From Irpex lacteus (lineage: Eukaryota; Basidiomycota; Agaricomycetes; Polyporales; Irpicaceae), in the NCBI GenBank assembly GCA_001986395.2, contig MQVO02000017.1:620001-684000 (forward strand): a stretch of 64,000 bases of DNA. The letters are read 5' to 3'. Positions 48,622 through 60,944 of the stretch are shown here, piece after piece. The notes beneath the pieces were generated by a model, which saw only the letters and a list, made by a program, of their open reading frames with translations, was not told the DNA's origin and made no database searches. Both the position numbers and the translations under genes were made by a program. Numbering within the stretch: the stretch's first letter is position 1; every line of letters starts with the position of its first letter.

Positions 48622-49823
48622 AGGTACGCCCTCAGGCAGGGTTAGCCTCCATCTCATAAGTTCACTGGACAGTGATCTCACTGTCCGCGCAGGTTGATCA
48701 CCACACTATTGTCTCAAGACACTGCCTCCCCTTGGTCAGGCTCGAACTCGGAATATCACAGGGTAGTAGACGTGGAATGTCGTGGAGTTAACATTTGCAC
48801 ATGATCATGCTGTCTCATCGTTCATTTCGGGTGTATTGGCCCATTTCGGAAGTCTTTTGTTGTACGCGGACGAGTGACAGCTAGGGATGCCTGACACCTT
48901 TAAACGTCAAATCCAGGCTAACTCTAATCTCACGGACTCCGTGCTGTGCAGTTTCATTTAGAGCTCCTGTCACAGGGTGGAATACAATAGAAGCAATCGT
49001 GAGAGGGGCGAGCTTCACACCTGTAATTGGGGCCGCCGGCCCACACGTATGGTGTTCCAAGTTTGCCCCAAACAGCTTAAGCTTCTCTCCTGCTATCATC
49101 ACCGCAAACGGAAAAGACCTAACTTTCTCTCGGATGTGGATGACCTTTCCCTGCCGGCTAAGTTGATGGTAATGGAATCTGCGCTCAGAATGCGCCGGTA
49201 GCATTCCCAGATGCAACTGATGTAGAATTTCCAAGCACTATGGTTCGACTGACAGGAAATGCACTGTGAGGCCGTACGCGAGCCCTGTCCACACTCGCCT
49301 TCGAGCCAATACTATTCGGCGCAAAAATGGACACCAAAGACTACGAAGTGCCTCCGAACTTACAGGCGAGCGCCCCAGAATACGAAAAAGTGCGAGACAT
49401 ATGGGTCTCCTCCCATTGGTAAATGCCTTGAGGCTCGATGACAACTAGAAGCCAGAGCGATTGCAGTACAGCGACATCGACATTTCATACGAATCTCCGC
49501 ATAGCTCCAGATCATGGCTGATCGAATATTCATTCGTGCAGATACCCAGATGAGGGACTTTACGGCATGATGTGATCAGCTTACTCTCCATCACCCAGGC
49601 TATTGTCTTACGCATCTACGGTATGTCGCCCTTCGCAGAGGTCTGATCGACTGTTGTTTATTGTAGATGATAGTCAAGCTCATCGTCTCGGCCATACACA
49701 GCCTGAGCTGGAGTCCCTTCCAGCACGCAAGCTGCGGCCCCGCCTACCTGGTCATGAACTTTGGGTGCTTCTAACTCCCTCCCTTTCAGCTTCAGGACTT
49801 CCTCACCGCCCCTCGCCCCTACG
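48622..49823. other. Intergenic; possible relic of a fifth peptide gene
   Basis: No intact gene. A perfect 9-bp inverted repeat with 2-bp loop lies at 48667-48686. Near 49515-49569 a short plus-strand frame reads RIFIRADTQMRDFTA and stops, loosely like the end of a peptide precursor. Confidence 0.35.
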
Positions 49824-50839
49824 ATGCTCTCTAATCGTGAAGAAGCTGTAGGTCTCCTCGACGAGACTGCCAGCCCCACTGAGTTTGAGAAAGGTATGAC
49901 CACGTATGCTTGTTCTGCCCGGCACCCTGCTCATCACCCGTCCATAGAGCACTACCCTCAAACTGAGGCACATAACAGGAGCACAGCGACACGATGGGTT
50001 ACCGTCCTTCTCTTTGTTTTTGTTGCTCTGGACGTTGCTGTCTTTAGCTACATCGCAAAGCAGCTTTTGTCTGAGGACTATCCCGAAGAGCTTGAGATTC
50101 GAAACGCCTACTATGGTCTCGACGAGCTCTACGATCCTCGCTGGAACCTCGTTAACTCCTCACACCACGACCCCATAATCAACCTCCCCCGACGACTCGG
50201 TATGGTGGACAGCTCCAACCCACACAAGATCTCACCATTCGAGGAGCACCTAACCCTCACTCCTTATGGCCGCATGAGTATCCCTGATCATCATCTCCAA
50301 GTCTCCGACCAGGTACGTCTCCTCCCCTACCATCAAACACCCGACATCATCCGTCGTTTAACATACCATATGCAGATGCACATGATCTACCAGTTCAGAG
50401 TGATCGACTACGGCATGGAGGAATGTCAACTCGCATTGAGGCTCCCTGAATTGGACGACGACAAGTTATTGGATCCATACGTCTTCCGCGGGGACAATAA
50501 CCAAGTCTTGTTGGACGTCTGCGAGCTTGATGCCCCAAAGCTCATTGATATCCCCAAGCTCTCGTGGTCCACTCGCCCATCGTGCCAGAACCACGTTGGA
50601 ACGTTCGCTGCGCGTCCGGGCACGGAGAGAACGCTCGGGAAGTTCCCGTGCGAGACCGCGACTGTGCGATCGTTCCAGCTTTCGTGCGCCCCGCAGAATC
50701 GCGATTGCTTCATCGACGTCTGGTCCAGCCAGAATCAGACATGGGGTAAGCTTTGTTACCCGTGCGTGACTTGAACATGAAGCTAATCCTGTATCGCAAT
50801 CTATCAGGTGTATTCATGTATCAGCACCAGACCGTGTAG
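49824..50839 (+). CDS. Type II membrane protein of unknown function (296 aa)
   Basis: Exons 49824-50312, 50376-50745 and 50808-50839, 296 residues; the start is the ATG at MLSNREEAVGLLDE (a TTG-initiated extension is not used). A cytosolic N-terminus of about 55 residues precedes one membrane helix (WVTVLLFVFVALDVAVFSYI). The lumenal part begins LLSEDYPEELEIRNAYYGLD, then LDELYDPRWNLVNSS, and contains several cysteines in the last 90 residues (LDVCELDAP, RPSCQNHVG, FPCETATV, LSCAP, RDCFIDVW), probably paired as disulfides. The pattern recurs, in my recollection, in agaricomycete hypothetical proteins. No enzymatic motif is seen. The first intron is a multiple of three and open, so the unspliced frame also reads through. 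Confidence 0.75.
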
Positions 50840-50932
50840 TCTGTCCCGAAGCAGGCAGCGAGTGAATGTCCCGTAGGACGCCTTTGAATTCCTATTATAC
50901 AGGATTATTGTGTATTGTACATCACATGTAGT

Positions 50933-52901
50933 TTATGAAGAGTCAAAGTCTGCTCTCATACCTTCAGCGAGACTACGCGGGTCGACCATCCAAATTGCAG
51001 CAACCTCTGGCAGAATTTCATCCTCGTTGCGCAGCGACGAGTCAACTTCGTCTTCACGGTCCCACAGCGCCCCGTTCCGACACGCCTTGACGTCTCTCAA
51101 TAAAGCCTTCACACTTGTCTTGTTAGCGGTGAGCGTCGTCCAGCCGTTGACAGCACCCCAGAGCATGCTCTGTACCGTATGCACAGTCAGCCGCGGATTC
51201 GCCTTCATGACCGTCGCGCGCTCGATCTCGCCGAGGTCGTCTTCTCGATCAGGTAAATGTTCTACAGGCGTACTATCTACGCGGGGGCGAGGCACTGTCT
51301 CCTGCGCCAGAATATCTCGACACGTTCTCGCGAGCGACCGGAAGAAAGGTGACAATGGCTGACCAGATGGCGAGCGCAGAGGTGGCTCTAAGTTCTTCCC
51401 CGGTTCCCCGAGTGGCAACAGTTTGACAGGGAACAGAGGAATGTAGCCAGAGGGGTACCTTGAGTCGCGCCAAAACTCTGTTTCCGTCTCCTGCAAGTCT
51501 GTCGGATTGGGACAGAGCAAGGTTTCGGCACGCCGCTTCTCCCTCGGTCCACCTATCTTCCCCACGATCTGGAGGCATCGTTCTCGAGCTTCGTGTGTTG
51601 TCCAGAACTCAAGTGGCTGGCGGGCTGAGTCCGGGTTTGACGGTGTTGCGGTGCTATGGAAGATGTCCTCGAAGAGCGCGTGACTCATTTCTTGTAAAGC
51701 TTGTTGGACTAGAGCTCTTGATGGCCTGGCATCAGCGACATCGCCTGCTTGATCATCAGCACTGGGGTGAATGGAGGAGGCAGCGCGGTTCTTCTTCCAC
51801 TGCAAATACTGAGATCCAGGCGTAAACCAGGATTCTGCTTCCTGAACAGACAAGGGCAGCGGCGCATGCGTGAGGTCTGACACCATTGCGATCAGTACGG
51901 AGAGGTCAAGGTTGATGTGGGTTGTGGGTTGCCATTGGGGAGCTTTACAGTCTGCGCTGCTATCACCTTCGACTGCCTCCGACTCGCTTCTTTCACCCAA
52001 CTGCACATCAACGCCCATCTCCCGCAACTCCTGGACGGTCTGCGCAATCCTAGGATCATGTTCATCCTGGTTGACCGGTGATGGGTCGAGCCGCGTGAGA
52101 CGCAATGCCACACCCGGGATGCCCAAATTCCCAGGTAGCGGGCTCGCTTTCGCAGCCGCGAGTAAAGACCGTCCCATTCTCAATAACGAGTTGTCAAACT
52201 GGGCCTGCGCAAAGGACGGAGTGTGATGGTCGCCGTCAATGTCTTCGTCCGAGTCGGAGTCAGTCAAGTACGAGTCGATCTCGCGGAATTCCGCGAGCAT
52301 GCGCGAGTTTTTCGTTCTTATGAACATGAAAGCACATGAGCACGCGTGCAGGTCAAATTGTGCATCCTAGTTGTGCATAGACAGGTAGAAGAGGCTCACG
52401 TATTGACTCGGATCCATTGTTTTCCTCCATCTGCCACGACGTCGACCTTGACACCGGCTTCTTTTGGCGCGTTCCGTTTGCGATGGTGTAGAGGCGTCCC
52501 GTTTTCAGAGTACGTGTCCCATATGGCCACAACTGGACATTTGGCATGGACCACCTCGCTCCAAACAGCAATTAGATATGGGGCATTGGTTGATAATGCT
52601 GGGGTAGTGGCGCTGCTGGGGCTCGCTAGGAACTACTGAGAAAGTAGACATTTGGGTCACCTTGCTTGACTGTCTCTTTGAATGAAATGCACACCTTTTC
52701 GAGGATCTCCAAGTCCTTTTTCACCGACTCTTTGAGCCTTCTTAATCCGCGTATTGAGTCCTGCCTCGGTGCATCGTCGCTGTTGTCAACGGATGCATCA
52801 ATGATGGGTGGTCGCACCAGAGGTGGATTGTATGCTGTTATAGATGCGTGAACATCCCGTAGTCTGGCATGCAGCTTGCGCAGATCATGGTGAGAATCCA
52901 T
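50933..52901 (-). CDS. DUF1308 (UPF0415/C7orf25-like) protein
   Basis: Start at ATG 52901 (MDSHHDLRKLHARLRDVHAS); the last large exon is 52316-50933, ending at TAA. The junction between the N-terminal helical exon and the second exon is uncertain, with a donor GTGACC near 52655. The second exon encodes TNAPYLIAVWSEVVHAKC and KVDVVADGGKQWIRVNT, which splices (phase 2) to TKNSRMLAEFREIDSYL. VDVVAxGGxxWIKV is the hallmark of the DUF1308 N-domain. The C-terminal PIN-like region contains TVHTVQSMLWGAVNGWTTLT, RDVKACRNGALW and IWMVDPRSLAEGM. The family is conserved from fungi to animals with unknown role. A decayed copy lies at about 60945-61800. Start codons of this gene and RSC7 are 249 bp apart. 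Confidence 0.88.
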
Positions 52902-53150
52902 ACGCAAAGTGTCGTGGACGTCGTAGACGATAACAACGAGAGGCCGATGAACGTTGACCGCAAGTGGTCGCCCAGCATGCAGTTCGGTTCGTATTGCTTA
53001 TGGTTCGGTTCACTTCATTATTTATATGGGCGCCTCTGTATACTTAGAACGAAGTGTAAGAGTTGCTCTGTTGGTCATTTCAGCCAATTCTTCTTCTTGC
53101 CTCATTTCCCTATTTCTAGTGCCAGATAAAGCGGAAAAATATAGCTGAAC
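52902..53150. promoter_or_regulatory. Shared divergent promoter, DUF1308 gene / RSC7
   Basis: 249 bp between the two start codons. A TATTTATATGG near 53018 and pyrimidine-rich runs near 53085-53115 could serve RSC7 on the plus strand. Confidence 0.5.
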
Positions 53151-55070
53151 ATGCCTCCAAAAGGCTCGAGGTCGTCTGGAAAAATTCTCATCAAACCAAG
53201 AGGTGGTTCGCGAGGAAGTGGCGGACGAGGAGGACGAGCGGCTGCAGCTTCTCCAGCGCGACCTACCATACGCATAGGACCTCGAGCCTCAGCAGCCCGG
53301 CGCGACGAGACACCGGATGACGATGTCACAGTCGACGATGAGAATGAGATGGACGTCTCAGAGGACGAAGTTCTGCTCGGCGGCGAGGAGTCAGCGTTGA
53401 CAAGCCGTGCACAGACGGTGGAGGAAGGTGATGAAGGCGAAGACGCGTCACAAGCGCAAGAACCAGAGGAAGAAGGGGAGGAGAAGGATATCGAGGTTGA
53501 CGTTGAAGAGGCCGAAGGATCAGACGAGGGTGAAGATGTGGGTGTACCCCAAGGAGATGATGACGAAGAGGCAGTCATTCCGCCTAAACGAGGGAGAGGT
53601 CGACCAAGAGGCCGACCCAAAGGCAGCGGAGTGGGGCCTGGACGTCCTCGAGGTCGCGGTAGAGGGCGTCCCAGAGGCAAGGGACGGTTGACAACGCGCA
53701 GTAGACGTGACCGGGATGAGGAACCAGTCATCGAAGTCGAGTATGCTGAAGATGGCACAGAAAGACGTTTCCGACGTTATGGCGGCCAGATATATTACAT
53801 TGAGGGCGACGAATACGTGACGGGAGACCTCCCGGAAGGAGACGAGAAGATTGACAAGGACGGAAATCTACTCGGAGGTACGCTGTGTAGCTCCATACAT
53901 TCTATTTCTCAATCTCACACCTCAACGATCCTTGTTAGGCCGACAATTCAAAGCACAGACATTTATTCTTCCAAGTAGAGACCCAAGGCGCAAATATATG
54001 CTAGCCATCGACGCAGCACGTAGTTCCGGTTTTCGAGACTCTCTGTACTACTTCCGACGCAATCAACTGGCCCTCAAGCTCAACGCAACGCAATGGGAGA
54101 AAGACTATCTCATCGAGGAAGGCAAGCTAGGCTCACACCTACGCACCCGAAGTGTTACCATGATCACCGCACGGAGTGCATACAAGCTTCATGGTGCAAA
54201 GATGATCGTCAGTACGTACACGATCCTTTCACCTCGCCTACTTCCCCTTCCACTAAGCCGAATATATAACTGTTTGAAGATGGTCGCTGGATAATCGACG
54301 ACTACAACGAAGCCAAGGTCCTCGAAGAAATCACCGCTCGCGGTATCAGACCCGGCGACCTAGTTGGAGACCTGCAAGATACCTCTACTCTCGCCGCCGA
54401 AGCTGCGTTGCTCGCTGGAGAAGCCGGACTCCCCAGTAAATCGGAACGTTCCACAGGTGCTTCGCTGGGCATGTATCGCGCAGGTGGCCCAACGACGATT
54501 TTTGGCGGGTCGGGGTGGGGACCGTATAGCGAGGGTCCACTGAACGCGGTGAAGAAGAGCATGTTGACGAGGGATGGTGTGAGCGAGGATAATTGGATGT
54601 TTGTGGCTGCGCAGAGGACGCTGGAGATGGGAGAGGAGTGGAAGGAGTTGAGGAGAGCTGCGTTGAAGATCAATGGCGGTGCTGGGAGTAGTGATGGGGT
54701 CGAGGGAGGGAAGAGGACGGCTTTTGAGGACGCTGATTCTGGCCGCGTTGGTAACAAACGATCACGGATAGGTGACGATGCCCCGCTGGGTGTGTATGAA
54801 CCGCAAACCGGTCTCGTTTTCTGTCAGTTTCTTTAATCTCGTGTAGTCTTATACGTACTGACGGATTTTCCCGCAGATCGCTCGGACACCCAACCGACTC
54901 AGAGTCACTGGGAACCTGTCGGCGACTCCAGACCTATTCTAGGTGGTACAAAGGTTGGTAGTGGCGCATGGGGCCTTGCAACTGTTGACACCGTTCTGCA
55001 ACTCCCTGTCCCCGGAGAGGATGAGCGGTATCGGTTGGAGATGTTACGGATGATCATGGAATCGAGTTGA
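53151..55070 (+). CDS. RSC7: RSC7/SWP82-type chromatin remodelling complex subunit (578 aa)
   Basis: Exons 53151-53877, 53939-54211, 54280-54822 and 54877-55070, 578 residues. The N-terminal 55 residues are Gly/Arg-rich, then an acidic stretch (about 60-150) and AT-hook-like motifs (KRGRGRPRGRPKGSG, PRGRGRGRPRGKGR) suited to minor-groove DNA binding. The conserved core starts YGGQIYYIEGDEYVTGDLPE and continues with GGRQFKAQTFILPSRDP, KYMLAIDAARSSGFRDSLYY, LIEEGKLGSHLRTRSVTMIT and NGRWIIDDYNEAKVLEE. This core is that of yeast Rsc7/Npl6 and Swp82, subunits of RSC and SWI/SNF in the nucleus. The frame is intact and the C-terminal part is longer than in yeast. A minus-strand frame of over 200 codons within exon 1 is an antisense shadow of the repeats. 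Confidence 0.92.
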
Positions 55071-55700
55071 TTAGAAGGGCGGGGATGAACATGGAACTTA
55101 CGATAAGTACTGTACGTTATTATGTGTATGTTTAATGATTTCTTGTAATGACACCAGGTAATAATGCTATGAGAGAATTGTGGCTCGTCTACTCATCTTT
55201 TTCTTTCCCAGGTTCATGCACTCTTGTGCCTAACAAATCTCTGTCAGCTCTGCGCAAGTGATAGATTCTTAGGTGACCTAAAGTAACAGTTATAATCATA
55301 ATGCGATGGCCGTCGCGCAACCAGGATGGCCCGTCTCACGGGCGGCATGTACAAACTTCACACACTCTCACTGCTAAAAATAACAGAGACTTAATGAATA
55401 GGCGTATAGGATCCATAGCTGAGTGTTGTGAACCCTTGCACCATCATTTATCGCTGATTCCGAAGGCATCCCACGTTGATCGCTACCTCAGCTTGAAGAT
55501 GTGCTGTGAACACGATGGCTTCATTGATCATTGTTGCTGATATCACGGCGTCTTACACGATGCTAGGTTTCCGATGAATATCACACAACAAAGATAGCCC
55601 ATCCCACGAGGTGAGCGTTTTAGGACATCGGGCATGCGATGTCGTAAAGTACCCACCCTGTCCCTTCCTGAACTACCAGCTCAACAGCTTCTCGGCTGCC
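55071..55700. other. Intergenic, no gene seen
   Basis: 3' flank of RSC7 and promoter region of membrane gene D. No RNA gene or repeat was recognised. Confidence 0.5.
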
Positions 55701-58085
55701 ATGCCACTGTGGAATCACCTTGCACAACTACTAAAAAGACTCAACTTCGACCGCGGTACAGCTCTCTGTCATCTTTTTCACGTATTCTTGATTCTTCTCT
55801 ACACAGCTCTGGTAGTTGTTGCCTCTCGCCACTATGAGCATGGGCTGAATTACTCCTTCACACCTGCTCGACAAAGTATCATGTCCGCAACGGTCTCAGT
55901 TGTAGCCCAAACATTCAGTACGGTGAGTCTGAGATTTTCCATGTCTTGTCCAGCCAGTAATGGAATCCCCCCTAGCTGTATCTTGCGGTTTTGGTTCTCT
56001 TGACCCAGCGTCTGGCACTCATCCGCGATCTGCACACTCGACAAACACTCACCGCGATCCATGACAAATCAAATGCGTGGCTCGGTCTAGGTTCTTCTCT
56101 CCTGACACTCATTGACCAGATGCGCATTCCTGCATCTGTGTGGAGTATTACGGCCATTACAGCGTATTTGGGTGGTATTGCCGCGTTGCATATCACTATT
56201 CCTGCTTCCGTAGCGGTCAATTCATACAATACAACGGAAGTCACACTACAAACCACTCAATTGGCAAGGCCACAAAGCCTCAACCTGTGAGACCCATTTA
56301 TATATCAATCCTGTGATGGAAATAGTTGACGAATAGATACTCGGGCGTGTAGCAACAAATCAGATGCAGCTTCGTGGGACATTCTCAACGTTTACGGCCA
56401 ATTCTCTCAACTTGGACTGCGTGACAACATGGTGTACGATATTATACCTGTCACCTCTTTGTCAGTCGGCAATGCCACAGTAAATGCCACAGTATTCGAC
56501 GTTCACTGCGGAACGGTTCCCAGATTGCACCAGCTCCAGAGCGATGCTGAAAATCCGTGGAAATTTGCGGTCTCGTCGATTCACTCATTTTTCACTACGC
56601 CTAGTGAGTCAGTATGACTTAGATACTTAGTCCAACACTACTGATCGTATGAGCCACTTAGTTGCTTTATCGTTCAGGCTATCACCGTTGTTGTTGGAGC
56701 ATTCGAGCCTGCCTGAGTTCAGCCTCGATGCTCTGCCTGTTGGTTTGCCTAACGCTCTTGTGGTGACATCGACAATTCCGGTGACAGACGATCTTGGAAC
56801 GAGTGCGGTGTCGTTTAAAATCGATCCTGCCGTGAGCATTACTCGAGCAGGGGCCAATCAGAGTAAGTTTCCTGGCATTAGGCTTGGTGACATACAGATA
56901 AGATGAGCAGCTCATTCTCCAAGTCCTGGACTCTGTTCAAGTATTTGCCTGCAATATTAACAGCATGGACACCACTATCGAGGTCTCAGCGATTACTAGG
57001 CAGCCTATTGAACCTCAACTACCACGAGGAGCAACGACATGGCAGCCCTGGTCACCATCAAAGGCTCTTCTCGACCCTTTACTTGAAAATGTGAGCCTCG
57101 AATATCCATAATCTATCTATACGTTTCTGATTAATGTATTTACTATGCAGATCTACGCTTTATCAGTGAACGCTCCCACTAGCAGCCGTATTATGGATGC
57201 GATTGAATATTATATCGTGAATAACACAAAAACTATGGACGAAGACCAACAAGTAGATCTAGGCAGGAGTATCAACGTAGGATTTCCTCCCATGCTAGAC
57301 CAGTAAGCAAATATACTCCAATGTCACTTCGATTTGACAGGCTTTCGTGCGCTCAGGTTCATAATGGAAGACCTCATGATTGCTCCGTCGTCTCTAGCGC
57401 GCCGAAGTTCGTTCCTTCTCTCGGACTTCCAATCTAGTCTGTCAAAGGCTGTAGCCGCGGTGGTTTGGTATGGTAAGGCGTTCATATACGTGCGAGGAAA
57501 CAATCAATCTGACATATCTCTCCCCACCCAAGAACGTAACCGCAATAACACAGACGTCCATTCATTCGATCCAAGCTCCACGTTTAACGATCAGCTACTT
57601 GGCCAAACTGCCGTCGAAGTGGGAATTATCAGAATACGCCTGAATGTGAGTGGTGTGATGCATTGGTCCCTCGTTGCCGTTTCCGATGATATCGCATGTT
57701 TCACGACAAACAGTTCAACGTCATACCGGTTAGTACATGCCAGGAGTAAAGTAGACTCAATGGTCTGAGAAAATCTTGCTTTTAGCTTGCCATCGGTCTA
57801 GGGGTTTCGTGCGCAATATTCGCTCTCACCTTCATACTATCAAAGCGTCCCGCACGTCTGCAAGCCTCAAACAGCATTGATGCTGCAGGTATTCTCCAGC
57901 TAACTTGGCTGCTTGGAAACGATTACCATTTTTCCGAGGTGAAGACTCCTGAACGCCAGGTACTCCGAAAAGCTGGGCTTTTCGACGTGCAAATGAGTAC
58001 ATGGGCAGAACAGAAAGCCGGCGCGCCACATGTCTCGGGCGATGATACGTCTGAGCTAACGAGATTGACTGCTGTCTCTCATTAG
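55701..58085 (+). CDS. Multi-pass membrane protein, copy D (615 aa)
   Basis: Ten predicted exons: 55701-55922, 55976-56286, 56353-56603, 56662-56862, 56924-57090, 57151-57302, 57357-57472, 57533-57645, 57714-57728 and 57786-58085; 615 residues. The ATG at 55701 places the first helix (LCHLFHVFLILLYTALVVVA) at the same distance from the N-terminus as in B. Exon 2 is 311 nt, as in B and C, and exon 8 is 113 nt, as in A and B. Landmarks: QTLTAIHDKSNAWLGLGSSL, ATVNATVFDVHCGTVPRLHQ, TWQPWSP (WKNW in the others), FIMEDLM, the microexon FNVIP, the final helix LAIGLGVSCAIFALTFIL and AAGILQLTWLLGNDYHF. It is about 30 kb from copy C, so not a recent tandem product. Intact. Confidence 0.82.
57714..57728 (+). 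other. 15-nt microexon of copy D
   Basis: TTCAACGTCATACCG (FNVIP), between acceptor AACAG and donor GTTAGT; equivalent to the microexons of A, B and C. Confidence 0.7.
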
Positions 58086-58629
58086 CTTTCTGTATATCCT
58101 GATGCATGCTATACTTACGCCTCCGCTTGTGTGATCTCAATTGTCCAGATGTAAAATTTTAAGAGACTTGACTGGTGTTTTTCTGGAGATTCCTGGAGGC
58201 TACTATTATTGAATATGGGGTAAGCCCGAGAATATGAGCAGTGCTGGTGGTGAATTTGGATACGTAGCCTTGATATTCGGGTTTCCTGTTTACTGCCAGC
58301 CTGGCCGCAGGAGCTTGGATCAACTGCAGGCAGTGACTACTTATTACTGCTAGTTTCGACGCGATCTGAACTTATATGTAGAAGATATGGCGACACAACT
58401 TGTGTACATGGATTCTTGCGAGCGATCATTGTTCACGAAATCGGTAAGTGATTGCATTTCTTTGCCTTCTCAAGTACTCCGTACAGACGATGATGACAGC
58501 AACTCATGGCAATCCACAGCCTGTTGCTACTGGCAGACCGGGGGTAAACTAAGCAGACTCGATGATGAAAGATTGAATCGTTTTGTAATGGGTTTATCTT
58601 ATAATCTCGCGATTGCACTGAGTCACAAA
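58086..58629. other. Intergenic between convergent genes
   Basis: 3' flanks of membrane gene D and the AIM9-like gene. Nothing else recognised. Confidence 0.5.
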
Positions 58630-60498
58630 CTACATATAATCCTCTTCGTCTGGCATATCGTCCAACATCCAATTCGCCTGGAATTTATCTCGCTGTTCTC
58701 CCTTTGGTAACCCGTTCAACACTGTGAGCTTCAATAGCTCGGCGACATTCTTGGCCTTTTTGTAGTCTTCGACTGGGACCCATGTCTCCGTCTCAAAACC
58801 GACCATGCCTCGTATGTTCTCTATGTTTTCGTCGGACAGCTGCAGCCTCTCGCTAAATTCTTTTGTCTTGCGCACATCGTCGGGATCGAACACGACAGGG
58901 CACCGGACGCCCACCCCCGCAAGCTCCTCCCACTTCTCCGTTGCCTCGATCAGCAGAGCCTTGAAGTCGTGAGTCTCAGCCTCCCAGGGAATACCGGAGT
59001 AGTAGAAGAGGCGGCGGATGTACAATGACTGCCGGTCCACTAGGGCGTTGTGATGGAGCTTATTGAGTTCCTCTGTGGCCTTAGCGTAGTGGAAGTGGAC
59101 CAGACGAGCGTGATGGAGTCCGACGGCCGCCATCAGTTCGGATTCTTCCATCTTATCCGCGTTCTCTGGAAATAAAGGTGGGACGAGGCTCTGCGAGACC
59201 GGGTCATCATAGTTCTGAAGTCGGTCTGGTATACCGGCGACAAGGAAGCGGGGCAGGATGGGGGTGTGTTGCCAGTCTAGCAAGCTGACAATCTCCAGCT
59301 GGCCAGAGTCTGGAGAGGTCGACACCATGATATTGCTTGGTTGCAAATCAGGATGACGAATGCAGAAAGCTCGGAGTGATCGGTCTACCGGCATGAGCAG
59401 GGGGGCCATGAGAAGGTATCGTTCGAGATTTTTGATGTGGTCCAGAGGCGACTGCTCCTTATACTCGTAAGCCTCCCTTCGCCCACGCTGGAAGGGGAGC
59501 AGTGGTCGACCAAAACGTTCCAGATAGGCTATCTCCTTGCGTGCAGCTGCTGTGAGTACTGCATCTACGGTTTCGTCTCCATAACAATGTTGATTAGTTG
59601 AAGGTTCAATATGAGGAGAATATAAAAGAGAGAGACATACACGGGCCTCGGTCCACATCGAGCTGCGATCTTCTCCCATACCACATGTGCAACCTAGCGT
59701 CTGGACCAATACAAAAACGCTCGCCGTTGAGCAAGATAGGGATGCCCGTCTTCCCACTCGTTACTCTCTCTAAGTCCTCAGAATAGTAGAGGCTTCCACC
59801 AGCAGGAAAGGATAGTGACATAATGTGGGACTCGAGCTTAACAAGTTTACGCAAGATGGAGGCAAGATCTGCTTCCTTCAATGTCATCCACACGTCAGTC
59901 AGTTTCGTACCTCTCACAAACTCCATGAAGATGTATTCGGTTTTCGCAGCGTTGTCCGCAGTAGGAGAGTAGCCATACACCTTGGGAATGGGTAGACCGC
60001 TGGCACGAAGGAAAGCCATGGTGGCCACCTCACTGGCTACGGCGTAGAACTTGGGTTGCGTGACGGGGTAGGGAATGCGAGCGATCATCTGGAACCCATC
60101 GTGCATGGTGATGAGAAAGATGCGGTTGAAGCCTCCCTCATCGAGCTTCTCCATGGTGGCAACTTCCTGGAGCGTTCGACCGACAGCCTGTGCTGCAAGT
60201 CGACGGAGCTGTTCGTCATCGAAGTTATGTTTGCGCTCTGCAAGACGACGATCGTTGTTGACGCTGAGGACAGTAGGATTAGAGGCATGCGACGTAGTCC
60301 GGAAGAGCGAGATGCATGTCCTACTTACAGCCACAATCCGGACGTGTAGTTGAAGAGATTGTCGCGAGGAGAATCTGGCATACTTGACAATGTACGACGT
60401 GGCAGATGGAGAGGGGTCCGAGTACATATAAAGATTGACGAAATAATATGGGGGGCACAGCCGCGGAGGAGGCTCGTACGCGTTAGCGAGTATTGCAT
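58630..60498 (-). CDS. AIM9: AIM9-like mitochondrial phosphotransferase-fold protein (579 aa)
   Basis: Exons (minus) 60498-60329, 60263-59641 and 59576-58630, 579 residues. The ATG at 60498 adds an Arg/Ser-rich, acid-free segment (MQYSLTRTSLLRG...PLHLPRRTLSS) that fits a mitochondrial presequence; a downstream ATG at 60381 would omit it. The aminoglycoside-phosphotransferase (APH) fold follows: LDEGGFNRIFLITMHDG (nucleotide loop), QMIARIPYP (lysine position replaced by arginine), EYIFMEFVRGTKLTDVW (hinge), catalytic loop FCIRHPDLQPSNIMVS and metal-binding SLLDWQHTPILPRF. Fungal AIM9 proteins share this layout and are linked to mitochondrial inheritance in yeast; the substrate is not known. 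The second donor is GTATGT at 59640, preferred over GTGTAT because it restores the frame (YETVDAVL). Confidence 0.88.
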
Positions 60499-60944
60499 TA
60501 CTCTAAGGACTGAAAAGTCGTAATGGGATCGCGAGCTCACAAGTACCTCCTGCTCGCAACTAGAAAGGGAAGCCACGTGCTGCGAGCGGCATATCGGCCA
60601 ACAACACGAGTTGGCGATCACAGCTGCCAGAGACCTGGTTCACGTTTGGCTCTTTCCAAATAGAACTTCGAAGCTGACTCTTACGTCTTCCAAATTGGGT
60701 AGCCCCCAAATTGGGAAGGCGTGAGAGACTCTTACTTCGAGTCGATGTGGCGCAACTTGAAGTTGGACCGCTCGTCCTCTAACTTGAATTTGGCAAGCGT
60801 CCGGGACCGAGACCACATCGATACCTCTGTCAACTGTCGATAGCTATGATGAATCTTGACAGGGAAAGGGAGCCGACATACTCGAAATGGCGAGTCCTTT
60901 GTCTAGGGAGACAATTGGGTTGAACGTGCTTGTTTTCCTAGCAG
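60499..60944. other. Intergenic, promoter of AIM9-like gene
   Basis: Contains short imperfect repeats of CCAAATTGGGTAGCCCC-like sequence near 60690-60715. No gene recognised. Confidence 0.4.

Noticed and set aside
53102..53758. 218-codon minus-strand frame rich in Pro, Ser and Arg
   Set aside because: Antisense of the Gly/Arg-rich and acidic repeats of RSC7; no independent signals.
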